64,000 bases of DNA, from assembly GCF_002072955.1 (NCBI RefSeq), contig NZ_LPUF01000004.1, positions 62,001 to 126,000 on the forward strand. The letters are read 5' to 3'. The position numbers and the translations under genes were made by a program. This document shows, piece by piece, positions 45,422 to 54,921 of the stretch. Source of the stretch: Methyloprofundus sedimenti (lineage in GTDB: Bacteria; Pseudomonadota; Gammaproteobacteria; Methylococcales; Methylomonadaceae). The first letter of the stretch is position 1, and each line of letters starts with the position of its first letter. Below the pieces are notes generated by a model, which was not told where the DNA came from, did not search any database, and worked only from the letters and a program-made list of their open reading frames with translations.

Positions 45422-45667
45422 TTGGACATAGTTTATGTGAGCAACAACTCTTTGCAAATGTGGCATTTTGCCGCGCGACAATTAGCCGCCTGTCTTGGCA
45501 TTAAAACTGCACTGTATAACTTCTGTCTTTTTGAAAATCCAGCAATAAAGCCATATTTCCACTCATTCAAGCAAATAAATAAGTTAAATCACTTAGATGT
45601 TTGCGGCATATACCTTATTTATTTTAATATTCTTCAAAACCTTGCTGTAACCTTATTTTTAAATTAG
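45422..45667 (+). CDS. Small ORF divergent from HEAGH protein, copy 2 (doubtful)
   Basis: This 81-codon frame is the partner of the one at 29265-29504 and starts with TTG. It keeps an open frame without gaps in the alignment, but many changes alter residues. It could be a fast-evolving small protein or a flank of the duplicated segment. Confidence 0.35.
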   Translation: MDIVYVSNNSLQMWHFAARQLAACLGIKTALYNFCLFENPAIKPYFHSFKQINKLNHLDVCGIYLIYFNILQNLAVTLFLN

Positions 45668-45779
45668 TTTGTGCAGTGTATTTTTCCGGTCTCTGATTGC
45701 TGTAAAATTACTCAACCATCTCACCTTATCGCATAGCATTCAGATATAGGCTAGCAACATATAACATTATAGACCATAT

Positions 45780-46598
45780 ATGGAAATTTCCCTGATTATC
45801 CCTACTTATAATCGTTGCTTGCTACTGAAACGCGCTCTGCAATCAGTCTTAGAGCAAAGCAGACCTCCCGATGAAATAATTATTGTCGATGATGGCTCTA
45901 CCGATAATACGCTGGATATGCTTAATGACGAATTCCCGCAGCTTACAATTATTAAACAATCAAATAAAGGTGTGAGCACCGCCAGAAATATTGGCATACA
46001 GCAATCCCGTGGTAACTGGATTGCTTTTCTTGATTCTGATGATAGCTGGTTAGCAGAAAAACTAACAACTCAAATCAGGGCATTGCAACAGGCTCCTGAG
46101 TTAAAAATTTGCCATACTGAAGAAACATGGATCCGTAATGGCGTTAGAGTCAATGCCATGCACAAGCACAAAAAAACTGGCGGCTGGATTTTTGAACAAT
46201 GCCTGCCTTTATGTACGATGTCCCCTTCATCAATTATGATTCATCGCTCGGTATTTGATGATGTTGGTCTGTTTGATGAAAACCTGCCGGCCTGCGAGGA
46301 TTACGATCTGTGGTTACGCATCAGTGCAAAATATCCGGTGCTATTCCTGGAGCAACCGCTAATAAATAAATACGGTGGACATGAAGACCAGCTTTCACAC
46401 AAATACTGGGGGATGGACAGGTTCAGGATACAGGCTTTGGAAAAAATCATTTCCCAGCCTGATTTAAGTGTAGAAAATAAACACAGTGCAATAAAAATGC
46501 TGTTAAAAAAGGCGCGAATCTTTAGAAATGGTGCACTAAAGCGCGACAAAATCGAATCTGCACAATACTATCAACAATTGCTTGATAAATATCAGTAA
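45780..46598 (+). CDS. Family 2 glycosyltransferase
   Basis: The 272-residue GT-A protein opens MEISLIIPTYNRCLLLKRAL, has the nucleotide-binding DDGSTD (residues 37-42) and the metal site DSDD (85-88). It would transfer a sugar from a nucleotide donor in the cytoplasm, probably to a cell-surface glycan. No polysaccharide cluster surrounds it, so the acceptor is unknown. Confidence 0.9.
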   Translation: MEISLIIPTYNRCLLLKRALQSVLEQSRPPDEIIIVDDGSTDNTLDMLNDEFPQLTIIKQSNKGVSTARNIGIQQSRGNWIAFLDSDDSWLAEKLTTQIRALQQAPELKICHTEETWIRNGVRVNAMHKHKKTGGWIFEQCLPLCTMSPSSIMIHRSVFDDVGLFDENLPACEDYDLWLRISAKYPVLFLEQPLINKYGGHEDQLSHKYWGMDRFRIQALEKIISQPDLSVENKHSAIKMLLKKARIFRNGALKRDKIESAQYYQQLLDKYQ

Positions 46599-47377
46599 TG
46601 ATCTCACCGTAGGGCGGATTTTAGTCTGCTAATATGGCTAGCCCGTAATTTGTCATGGATTATCTGATTTTGCTACGGTCCAATTATCAGGCTGCATTAA
46701 AGGTTAATGCTAAAGTATACTTCGCGCGGTCACGGATGCGGATTTTAAAGCGAGTTGATTTTAGTCGAGAGCAAGGCTCTGGAACAGGCGCATAGCAAGC
46801 TACGCAACTACGCGGCTATCGGCTAAAATCGGCCGCTAGAAAACCGTATATATGGCTGCGCGAAGTATATCATTATCAATTTGCTTTAAAGCTTTGTAAA
46901 TATGATTTACTTCATTTTTTGCGTTGACCTTATTGTTTTATCAAAAATTAAACACCCACTCCCGCAAATTTTTTAATCAATTAGGATTCTCTACTTACTA
47001 TTACCTGCGGAAAAAATAACATGCACCTGGCTGGTAAAAGCGTCGATATTTCATGCAATCTCATTATAATAATGGACAAAGCTGCAGAGTGCTCTCATGA
47101 CATAAGTAATGGGATGCTTTGAATTTCCACAACGACGAAAACGACGAGCTAAAACACTTGCCAACTCACTAATACCGATAATAACAATGGGCAGTACTAT
47201 TTTATACGCTTGGTTTTTTCAACTTTAATCACTTAATATTAGATAACTCAATTTATTTTATTCAGTTGAGTAGTCTAAAAAAGAACAATTGGGATACCAT
47301 CCTTATAGTATTTTTTCCTGAATTCAGATTTCCACATCCTCTGATAATACGAACATTAACCAACAATTCCAATAATC
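46599..47377. other. Long non-coding region with palindromic element
   Basis: These 779 bp contain the 154-bp inverted element at 46716-46869. A minus-strand frame near 47055-47225 (IVIIGISELASVLARRF) has no start codon and looks like debris. No intact gene is seen. Confidence 0.5.
46716..46869. repeat. Inverted-repeat element of 154 bp
   Basis: The ends are TATACTTCGCGC and its exact complement GCGCGAAGTATA. Inside, ATTTTAGTCGAG and GGCTAAAAT form a second, imperfect arm pair. It is non-coding and more GC-rich than its flanks. I see no clear target duplication, so it may be an older MITE or a REP-like structured element. Confidence 0.6.
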
Positions 47378-48043
47378 ATGAATAAAACAGCAAAATTGGG
47401 AGAAAAAGCTCCCTTATTACAAATATCGGATTGGGTACAAGGAAATCCGACGAATATTGACCAGCTGGAAGGTAGGGTTATTTTAATTGAAGTATTTCAA
47501 GTCAATTGCCCTGGCTGTTTTTTATACAGTCTGCCTCAAGCTATTAGTCTGCATCAGAAATATTTTGATAAAGGTCTCGTTATATTAGGTATGGCCACTG
47601 CATTTGAAGACTTCGATAAAAACACATTGGAAAACATAGAGTTATTGGCGACACAGAATAAAGTGACAGGAGAAACCTTACGCGCACTAACAGAAAACAA
47701 TCACTTGATTAATGGTCAATTGCCTTTTCACATTCCATTTCCATTAGCGATGGATCAAATAACAAAACACAAAAATGAAATTACAAATAATGAAGTAGAT
47801 CTATTCATTAAACTGCATTTTCCTGATTTTATTCATCAAAATGAACGCCAAAAAAAACAAACCCAACAGAATGTTTTAAGCTACCTGCAATCACGTTTAT
47901 CTACCGCTGAAACATTTAAGCTATACAATTTACAGGGTACACCCTCTCATATAGTGATTGATAAAAAAGGTCGTTTAAAAGCCTGTGAATTTGGTCATTT
48001 TTCAGATTTGGAGTGGCTTATATCTGCTTTATTAGAGGAATAA
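47378..48043 (+). CDS. Redoxin/TlpA-like thioredoxin-fold protein
   Basis: The 221-residue protein opens like a peroxiredoxin/TlpA (LGEKAPLLQISDWVQG) and has a CPGC redox motif (Cys44, Cys47) and a cis-Pro loop (LQGTPSHIVIDKKG). A helical insert of about 90 residues sits between them. It has no signal peptide, so it probably acts in the cytoplasm. Partner unknown. Confidence 0.85.
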   Translation: MNKTAKLGEKAPLLQISDWVQGNPTNIDQLEGRVILIEVFQVNCPGCFLYSLPQAISLHQKYFDKGLVILGMATAFEDFDKNTLENIELLATQNKVTGETLRALTENNHLINGQLPFHIPFPLAMDQITKHKNEITNNEVDLFIKLHFPDFIHQNERQKKQTQQNVLSYLQSRLSTAETFKLYNLQGTPSHIVIDKKGRLKACEFGHFSDLEWLISALLEE

Positions 48044-48085
48044 ATTTTCTTTACTTTCAATAGACTCTTTACGCTTAAGAATATA

Positions 48086-48742
48086 TTAAGGCGTATTCAC
48101 AGAAAATAGCCTTGTGGATAATTTTTTTCTCCACTCGGAAGAAAGCTCTGGAATAAGAAGAGCTCTTTCCATAATTGATCTCGATGCAGGATAGTTTTTA
48201 TCAAAATAAGCTCTAAATAAGGATTGAATGTTTACCTTAAATACGCCTTCCTTAACCAGCTCTACTTTGCTACCCGTTTCAACAACCCCCTCTTGTATGA
48301 CTCTAAGGTAAGCACCCGTAGCAAAATTCTCAATAAATAAACGCGGCATATTTTGATTCCCAACTGCAAGCCCCAGTTTAAAACAAGGTACTCTGGGTTG
48401 TGTTATTTCTAAAATGCATTGCCCAATACTTAACTGATCGCCAATATGTAAAACAGATTCATCAAAGCCTGATATGGTTAAATTTTCCCCAAATCCACCT
48501 GGTTTTAATTCTGGATTTTGCAGCACTTTACTCCAATAGGAGTAGTGGTCAGAGGAAAAGGCATAAACAGCTTTATGTTCACCTCCATGATTTTTTAAAT
48601 CTGCTTGCTGATCCCCCTTCAGATTGTCTTTTGCTATAAAAACCGGACCTATAACAGGTTTTTTAAAAATTCCCGTTGATATTATTTTTCCCTGGTATTC
48701 AATCTTAGCTGGAAGCGTTGTATTAATTGATAAAAGATTCAT
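48086..48742 (-). CDS. MOSC-domain protein (YiiM-like)
   Basis: The product (218 residues from ATG 48742) matches YiiM: KNHGGEHKAVYAFSSDHYSYW, GGFGENLTI and ITQPRVPCFKLGLAVG, in which the Cys is the likely molybdenum-cofactor ligand of the MOSC fold. YiiM-type proteins reduce N-hydroxylated compounds. Upstream in-frame ATGs at 48754 and 48772 are possible. Confidence 0.9.
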   Translation of the reverse strand: MNLLSINTTLPAKIEYQGKIISTGIFKKPVIGPVFIAKDNLKGDQQADLKNHGGEHKAVYAFSSDHYSYWSKVLQNPELKPGGFGENLTISGFDESVLHIGDQLSIGQCILEITQPRVPCFKLGLAVGNQNMPRLFIENFATGAYLRVIQEGVVETGSKVELVKEGVFKVNIQSLFRAYFDKNYPASRSIMERALLIPELSSEWRKKLSTRLFSVNTP

Positions 48743-48891
48743 TGATATTCTCATGTTGTTTGTGCGCACCAACCTAAATTGGTAAAAATTGAAACAATAA
48801 CCTTTTAATGGCCACCAAACATTACCAGTTAGCTATAAACTTAATATAAATACTGTTAAAAAACTTTCCGGAATGTTTTTTACTCACACTA

Positions 48892-49617
48892 TTAATCATG
48901 TAGATACCTACGTTCCATATCTGCCAGATGTATCAAAAGTTCGGAGTTCTTTTGCACATGAAAAATGTAACGAGGTATGTCCTTGCCTGTTGACTGTGCC
49001 ATAAAAGGCTCACCCCAAAAACTGAGTAGTGCCTCGGCACCTCCACTGTGCTGACTATCCGCGAGTATAAAGGAAATATTCTTGTCCAGCTTGCACCAGT
49101 GGGGTTCTCTTACCTTGGCATAAGCAGTACAGAGGACTATTTTAGGCTGTACAAAATCCGCCCATAATGCTTTCTGACTTTCATCCAGCACAAATTGAAC
49201 TGATCTAACCATGGAGTTTTCTATAGCAGGACGAAGCAGGGTATCAAATAAGTGTTGTGATTTATACATGGACAAACAAACATTGAACCAAACAGTATCG
49301 CCACCCATGTCATGAGTAAATTTCTCGTTGACAGAACGTAAATGTCGAGGACCTACTAGAACTATATCGGACTGTTTAAGCGTTGAATGAATACTGCGAA
49401 CTATATGGCCTGTTCGCTCTAATTCTTCATGTGTCAAATCGTTGCTTCGGGTATGCCGCATGAAATTAATGAATAGCAATGCTATAAGAGCAAGGACTAT
49501 AGGTAAAATGACATCCTCGTTCACGATGTGTAATAGATGCAGAATAATACCAATTACAGCAGCCAAAATCCCAGCAATAGCATCCCATTCGTAACTGAGT
49601 ATTTTTTTAACTTTCAT
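48892..49617 (-). CDS. Membrane protein with cytoplasmic domain, unknown function
   Basis: From ATG 49617 the product has two membrane helices (IAGILAAVIGIILHLLHIV and VILPIVLALIALLFINFM), then a cytoplasmic domain of about 170 residues with GPRHLRSVNEKFTHDMGG and EALLSFWGEPFMAQ. The fold recalls PLD-like nuclease domains in outline, but no HxK(x4)D motif is present. It lies 13 bp after another membrane-protein gene, so they form a pair. Confidence 0.7.
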   Translation of the reverse strand: MKVKKILSYEWDAIAGILAAVIGIILHLLHIVNEDVILPIVLALIALLFINFMRHTRSNDLTHEELERTGHIVRSIHSTLKQSDIVLVGPRHLRSVNEKFTHDMGGDTVWFNVCLSMYKSQHLFDTLLRPAIENSMVRSVQFVLDESQKALWADFVQPKIVLCTAYAKVREPHWCKLDKNISFILADSQHSGGAEALLSFWGEPFMAQSTGKDIPRYIFHVQKNSELLIHLADMERRYLHD

Positions 49618-49630
49618 ATTGATATTTCGA

Positions 49631-50131
49631 TTACAGGACAAAAGCAAATGCTAAACTGAAAATACCAATAAAATAAGATAAAATTAACAGGCTTTTTTGA
49701 TCTAATGACAATGACCGCCAATAGGCAGATTTTCGTTCTAAATAGCTTAACCAGATAGTCCTAAAAAAATGTTTAAATTGAATATAAAGTCTTGGTGTTG
49801 CGCGATATAACCTGAAAAGCCCGTACAGCAGAATAGCAATGACTCCATTTACAACAATTATTTCACCATGATGACGATTTGCATCAAAGGCATGTTCCAC
49901 AAGAACCTCAAGTGAATATTCAAAAAACTCAAAAACAAGATGAAACAATTCGAAAATAATATCAATAAAAACCAGAAAACCGCTCCATAACGGGTCAAAC
50001 ATTAAAATAAATAAAAATAACACAAAAAACTTTATACCGACTCTTTCCAGCATTTGCAGAGTTAATTCATTCCGTTTATCCTGTTGCCTAATAAACATTT
50101 TACGGATGAAACTGATGAGATGACTAATCAA
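49631..50131 (-). CDS. Membrane protein of unknown function
   Basis: The 166-residue protein has three hydrophobic segments (IKFFVLFLFILMFDPLWSGFLVFI, VVNGVIAILLYGLF and LLILSYFIGIFSLAFAFVL) and a highly acidic/aromatic loop with ANRHHGE. The next gene starts 13 bp downstream. I do not recognise a family. Confidence 0.65.
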   Translation of the reverse strand: MISHLISFIRKMFIRQQDKRNELTLQMLERVGIKFFVLFLFILMFDPLWSGFLVFIDIIFELFHLVFEFFEYSLEVLVEHAFDANRHHGEIIVVNGVIAILLYGLFRLYRATPRLYIQFKHFFRTIWLSYLERKSAYWRSLSLDQKSLLILSYFIGIFSLAFAFVL

Positions 50132-50216
50132 TTTTACCTCACAGAAATATTATTTAAATTTATGTAATTATTTTTTCTTTGCTATATATACTTCGCACAA
50201 CCACCATTGCAGACTT

Positions 50217-51400
50217 CTAGTGACTGATTTTATGAGCCAGCTCTTCGTTATATAACGCCGCTATTAAATTTGATTGATAGACCATGCCCACTAGACGCTG
50301 TTCTGAATTAACTACAGGTATTTGTCTATGTCCCTGATTGGACATCAAAGCAATAAGGTCGACAATATGCGTGGTATCCGTCACAGTAATGACTGAGCTA
50401 GTCATAATAAAACCGACTGATTCTGGTTTCATTGCAGTTATATCGGCTGTACGTCTAATAAATCGATGAAATTTATCCTGAAAGCTCTGATAAATACTTA
50501 GATCAATAAATTTAAAAAAATCATTCCAGGTAATAATTCCGATCACTCGTCTTGCTTTGTCTAATACAGGCATTGCTTTAAGCTTGTTACGCCGCATAAT
50601 TTCCCAGGCCTCCTCGACTTCAGTGCCGTATTCAGCAGTGACAACCTGTTTAATCATAATATCAGCACATAAAAGCTGACCTTTTAACCGCTTAAAAGTA
50701 TACTTTTCAACCTGGGTTAATATATGACTTAATTCCGCATGTGTCATACCAATAAACACATCACTATCAGCCAGTGCTAAATCAATATCTTGTTCTGAAA
50801 AACCGACTTGATGATTGGGTACAGTCACTGCAAGCTGCTGATCTGTCTTTTTCTTCTTAACAGGCAAAGGGCTGGGGTAATCTCTAGCCATAATCCATCG
50901 ATTAATTTTCATTGCCAAAATCAACAAGATAAAAATATTTACGACCACAGGAACAAACACAAAAGAATAACCAAGAGAGGTAATTGATGTTCCTGCCATG
51001 ATCGTGGTTAAACTCGTCGCTGCTGTGGATAGGTGGGTGGGCACAAACATCTCAGCACTAGCATCATCATTACTGAATCTCCAACAGCTGAAGCTGCGGC
51101 TGTAAATGTTTTTACAATATTCGAAGCGTAATACACACCGACCACGGCTGACAACCGTTGCTCACCAACAAAAGACCCAGGTTGTGCTAAAGGACTACCT
51201 GGGATAAAAAACAAAATTATTGCCGAAACTCCCATAGATACTACAATCATCGGATAATCTGGCCAGGGTAAAACTATTTTGCTAATGACAGCAATAAAAA
51301 AAATTGAACAAAAACAGGCCAAAAGAGACCGTAATTTAGCCTTAAGACTAAAATTTACAGGATCAACCGCAAGATATTTAAAAGCATGGAATATTTTCAT
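50217..51400 (-). pseudogene. HPP-family membrane protein with CBS domains, broken by frameshift
   Basis: The first frame (51400 to 51008) encodes an HPP membrane domain (SPLAQPGSFVGEQRLSAVVGV) up to the family motif RCLCPP. The second frame (51050 to 50217) resumes with STAATSLTTIMAG, the fourth helix and two CBS domains (ADIMIKQVVTAEYG, GIITWNDFF; IMTSSVITVTD, GMVYQSNLI). The shift lies in CCCACCCACC near 51034. HPP proteins are linked to nitrite or anion transport. It is a recent mutation or sequence error. Confidence 0.8.
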
Positions 51401-51548
51401 TGTGTCTAAAATAATTTAAAAATTCATCACCGTTTTTTTCTTGTTAAGCCCTTTTTTAGAAGGTTCTTCAGTCTATGTATTCAAATATTTGAACCAAACT
51501 TTATTAATTCGGGACCGTTGTTTTACAGAGTGGGGGTAATTACACCGT

Positions 51549-52220
51549 TTATTCCGACTTTCTATCCTTAATATTGAATGAACAAATAAATACGCCGTTA
51601 GGATCATAGTAATCGTATTGAATAACCACATTACGTTCCAGCAAATCTTCCACTAGCGTACTATCGTTACATACTGTCGTCGTAGCTGAATCTATGCCTG
51701 CCTTAGTCAGTAATACTGTATGCTCATGATTTTTATGTATAGGTACTTCGGCCTTGTAAACTATCGTTCCATCCTTATCTGCAACATCTATAATCTTGAC
51801 ACCATTTGCAAAATAAAAAGGTAAGAATGGCTTTGTCCCATTGGAGACATAAGCGGCAAGATTTTCTGGCGCAAAACTATCGACATTAAAGCTTAATAAA
51901 GACATCACAACTTCATTTTTTACATGACTGATGACCTTTTCTCGCATGACATTGTATGTTCCCTTGACCTCATCGTTTATGTATTCCAAGGATACAGGCG
52001 TAGATTTATCGATTTTTTCATTACTGCTTTCATTAGCATCAGCATAAAAGGAATCAACATTACATTTACCTTGTTTACCTTTGGTAAATAATTTTGATGG
52101 AACTATGAATGAATGTGAGATGTCTGGTTGTCCATCTTTTATTTCAGCATATGCCGAATTATTGCTCAGTGTCTCCAAAACAATCATCATAATGACCGAA
52201 CTTATTGATTTATATTTCAT
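51549..52220 (-). CDS. Secreted hypothetical protein
   Basis: The 223-residue protein has a signal peptide (SSVIMMIVLETLSNNSAYA) and a mature domain with three cysteines, of which KCNVDS, TVCNDS and FICSF are likely to be paired. It has no recognised family. It lies between the HPP gene and the copper oxidase gene on the same strand. Confidence 0.65.
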   Translation of the reverse strand: MKYKSISSVIMMIVLETLSNNSAYAEIKDGQPDISHSFIVPSKLFTKGKQGKCNVDSFYADANESSNEKIDKSTPVSLEYINDEVKGTYNVMREKVISHVKNEVVMSLLSFNVDSFAPENLAAYVSNGTKPFLPFYFANGVKIIDVADKDGTIVYKAEVPIHKNHEHTVLLTKAGIDSATTTVCNDSTLVEDLLERNVVIQYDYYDPNGVFICSFNIKDRKSE

Positions 52221-52346
52221 GGTGGATTCCTCTTAATTTCTCTGACCTAAACTTATTTCAAAGTAACAGCAGATATCCTTTGTTGTATATAATATCGATT
52301 CGCTGCTATTAATGCAACAACGAATCGATAAATAGCTCTCTTGAGT

Positions 52347-53057
52347 TTAACGAATCAAAATATTTTCGCCTTTACCCAGTTTAGGATCCGCATCAGGCAT
52401 ATTCATTAATACCGTAATTGCGCCTCGCATTGCTGCACTCATCGCATGATCAACAATTGCATTATTGGTGGGATGATCAGCAGGAGAAACCAAATCAAAG
52501 GTATCTGCTGTGGCAACCGGTATGTTATAGGTCTGTATCCCATATAAGGTGTTTCTTGGATTTCCGTTGATATAAACCTTATCCCAAATACCTGCGATAG
52601 GATGAAAGGCAACAGGGTTATTTATATTGGCATTCACATTAGTATGACAGTGATACCAAAGACTCCCAGTCTTCTCCGCTTTCCATTGATAAGTAAAACT
52701 ATCACCTGCTTCAATCGATTTTTGTGTCACCCCAGGCACACCATCGTTTTTCCAATTATTAGTTTGATAAACACCATGCCAGTGAATGATATGAGGCGTC
52801 GAAGTGTTATTAGTCACCAACACTTCCACATCATCACCTTGTGTCACATGAATTAACGGTGCGGGTACCTGACCGTTAAAGGCAAATACCTTGTACTTGA
52901 GTTTAGGTGCAACTTGAATTGTCACTTCATCTATGGTCATTTCAAATTTGTGCTGCTTTGCTTCTACACAGCTCACCCAAAAACACATCATGAAAAGACA
53001 AACTATTTTGTTGCCTCTTATCAGGCCACTGTTATTTTTTGATTGTCTAAATTTCAT
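52347..53057 (-). CDS. Shortened multicopper oxidase/NirK-like protein
   Basis: A signal peptide (VCLFMMCFWVSCVEA) precedes an N-terminal cupredoxin with HWHG (residues 92-95) and HCH (136-138). Then, without the middle of a normal protein, it continues with FHPIAGIWDKVYINGN (from 151), GIQTYNIP and IVDHAMSAAMRGAI (201-214), which match the C-terminal domain of NirK/two-domain oxidases. At 236 residues it is about 100 shorter than usual. The region after HCH lacks the Met normally following the site. It diverges from a SufR-like gene. Confidence 0.75.
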   Translation of the reverse strand: MKFRQSKNNSGLIRGNKIVCLFMMCFWVSCVEAKQHKFEMTIDEVTIQVAPKLKYKVFAFNGQVPAPLIHVTQGDDVEVLVTNNTSTPHIIHWHGVYQTNNWKNDGVPGVTQKSIEAGDSFTYQWKAEKTGSLWYHCHTNVNANINNPVAFHPIAGIWDKVYINGNPRNTLYGIQTYNIPVATADTFDLVSPADHPTNNAIVDHAMSAAMRGAITVLMNMPDADPKLGKGENILIR

Positions 53058-53302
53058 TCAACTCCCCCTTCTTTAATAATCACAAATGTTAAGAATGTGT
53101 AATTTGGATACTAGATTACGACTGATTATATACTTTGTCAACAATAAACTGTATAAAGTCATTTAACATAATTATATTTTCTATATGTATTTTATTTTTT
53201 GTCGCGTGAGCTTTGTCTCTAACCGTTATATAATTACTAATCATTTAACAAACAGAGCACGCTTTGTGCTTTTTTATAAAATAAACAGAAACAGGAGGTT
53301 GC
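53058..53302. promoter_or_regulatory. Divergent AT-rich promoter region
   Basis: The 245 bp between the copper oxidase (-) and the SufR-like gene (+) are very AT-rich. GCAC-GCTTT-GTGC lies at about 53258-53270, just before the regulator start, and could be an autoregulatory operator. Confidence 0.3.
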
Positions 53303-53946
53303 GTGGAGATAATCGGATTTAATGACACCCAACAAAAAATACTGCGCTTTTTAGTGAAAGAAAAAGAAGGCGTGACGGTAGATCAGTTTTCCAAACTTTT
53401 GGAAATTTCAAGAAGTGCAATACACCAGCACATGACCGCACTGGAAAGAGATGGCCTGGTTATGAAGTCTGTTTCCAAACAAACAGGCGGACGCCCAGGA
53501 ACAACATTCGTCTTAACGGAAAAAGGAATTCATATATTCCCTAAACACTACAGCCTTTTTGCTGAAATGCTGATCAATTTAATCAAACAAAAATTAGGCT
53601 CTGAGGAACTCGCGCTATATCTTAAGGAACTTGGTGTATCTCTTGCAGAAACAAGAAAAGATGCTCTAAAAATAAACCCATTAATGAAAAAATTAAAATG
53701 ACTGCTGACATTATGCAGGAGCTGGGATACGAAACGCAGTTATCAGAAGGAGAACCAGGAGAAAATTTAATAATTGATGCTTACAATTGTGTCTTTCATG
53801 ATCTGGCAAATAGCGATCCTGAAGTCTGTGAAATGGACTTATCACTCTTGTCAACACTTCTTGACAGTGAAATTGAACATACCTGCTGCATGGCAAAAGG
53901 AGGCGTTAGATGCCGCTTTTTAGTGCATTCTTTGGACAAAAAATAA
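53303..53946 (+). CDS. SufR-like iron-sulfur transcriptional regulator, split into two frames
   Basis: Frame 1 (53303-53701, GTG start after AGGAGGT) encodes a winged-helix DNA-binding domain (SRSAIHQHMTALERDGLV, GGRPGTTFVLTEKG). Frame 2 (53698-53946) starts at an overlapping ATGA and encodes the cluster-binding end with Cys31-x12-Cys44, Cys63, Cys64 and Cys72 (DAYNCVF, PEVCEMD, HTCCMAKGG, RCRF), the SufR pattern. Combined length is about 214, the usual SufR size. Adding one A to the TTAAAATGA run would fuse them, so this is either a coupled two-gene form, a shift site or an error. Confidence 0.75.
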
Positions 53947-54184
53947 AAAAACCCAGTGCACATCCACACACGTCCGGCTTGTATTGTACTGACTAAATTT
54001 TTTTTGGCCGTGTTTGGAGATAAACCTGGTTTTAAACAGTACCTCAATGACTGATGCACGGATAGCGTCTATTCCTATTTCTGAGGTTTCTTTCAACCGC
54101 TTTTTTAACACCGAGTTTTTAACTGTTTTCCCTATATTTTTCATTGCCTGAATCAGTGTGCCTTCTGTATATCAAACAAATACT

Positions 54185-54450
54185 TGAGTTTGTTTAGCTT
54201 CAATCCTGGTCAGAATGCAGAAAAATTATAGACAAGGGTTCTCCTGGATCGGAAGTAATGTATCTTCATCACGTAAACACAACTTATGTTTGATAATGGC
54301 AGCACCCTTCACTAAGCGAGCGGGCTTTGCAGAGCGCCCATTTTGCTGGAAAAACTGGCGTAAGACACTTCAGCCAGTGCACCCCGGGAAATACACTCCC
54401 TCAATTTTAACGCTGTGCTTGCCTTTATCCATTTGCTGCTCAAAAGGCAT
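54185..54450 (-). pseudogene. Transposase remnant (IS1182/IS5-like)
   Basis: The minus strand reads MPFEQQMDKGKHSVKIEGVYF, a stop or shift, then ARLVKGAAIIKHKLCLRDEDTL and PIQENPCL. The latter matches the conserved N-terminal block of these transposases (ALIIKxKLxLSDEETxxxIxENPYLQYF). The frame is broken several times. Confidence 0.65.
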
Positions 54451-54576
54451 TTTGAATCCTTCAAGAGTCAGTTGACTTTGGCTGTTTATTCGAATTGTAT
54501 GCGAGGGTTTTGCAGGCTATTTTCTTAGCAGGCACTAATTATCCTGATTTTTTAGTTACTCACTTAAAGATAAAGC

Positions 54577-54608
54577 GTTGAAGTGAAAAACCATGTTTTC
54601 ACTTCAAC
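54577..54608. repeat. Perfect hairpin with 13-bp stem
   Basis: GTTGAAGTGAAAA and TTTTCACTTCAAC flank a 6-base loop. There is no T tract on either side. Confidence 0.7.
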
Positions 54609-54745
54609 AGGCACCAATGCTAAAGCTTACCTGATTACGAACAAGCTCAAAGCTTAAGGTTGGGTCGGCTTCCCCAGAAAATCAGTTTTACTATAATCGT
54701 GTTATCTTAAATAATCCTGTGTTTAAGAGATGCGTTTAATATACA

Positions 54746-54832
54746 AGGTTGGGTTAGCTTATCTAGCGAAGCGTAGGAGCCTATGTTGGGTTACGCTTTT
54801 TATTGCTTTGCAACCAAAACCTAACTCAACCT
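54746..54832. repeat. Palindromic dispersed repeat (GGTTGGGTTA type)
   Basis: AGGTTGGGTTAG at the left and CTAACTCAACCT at the right are complementary at 11 of 12 positions, with an inner GCGAAGCGTA and TTGGGTTACGC. Elements of this look are dispersed in many proteobacterial genomes, as far as I recall. Confidence 0.55.
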
Positions 54833-54921
54833 ACATTGTAATACATTGATTATAGATACAATATTTCTTAACTTAATGGCGGTGTGCTAGCATAGGATAA
54901 CGACACTTTTTAGCTTATTTC

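Larger units (their letters stand above)
53947..54921. other. Decayed region with transposase remnant and palindromes
   Basis: Nearly 1 kb without an intact gene. It contains a transposase fragment (54185-54450, minus), a perfect 13-bp-stem hairpin (54577-54608) and a larger inverted repeat (54746-54832). A 74-codon minus frame at 53920-54144 could be further transposase debris. Confidence 0.6.

Noticed and set aside
47055-47225. Minus-strand frame with a membrane-like segment
   Set aside because: No start codon or ribosome site; at best debris.
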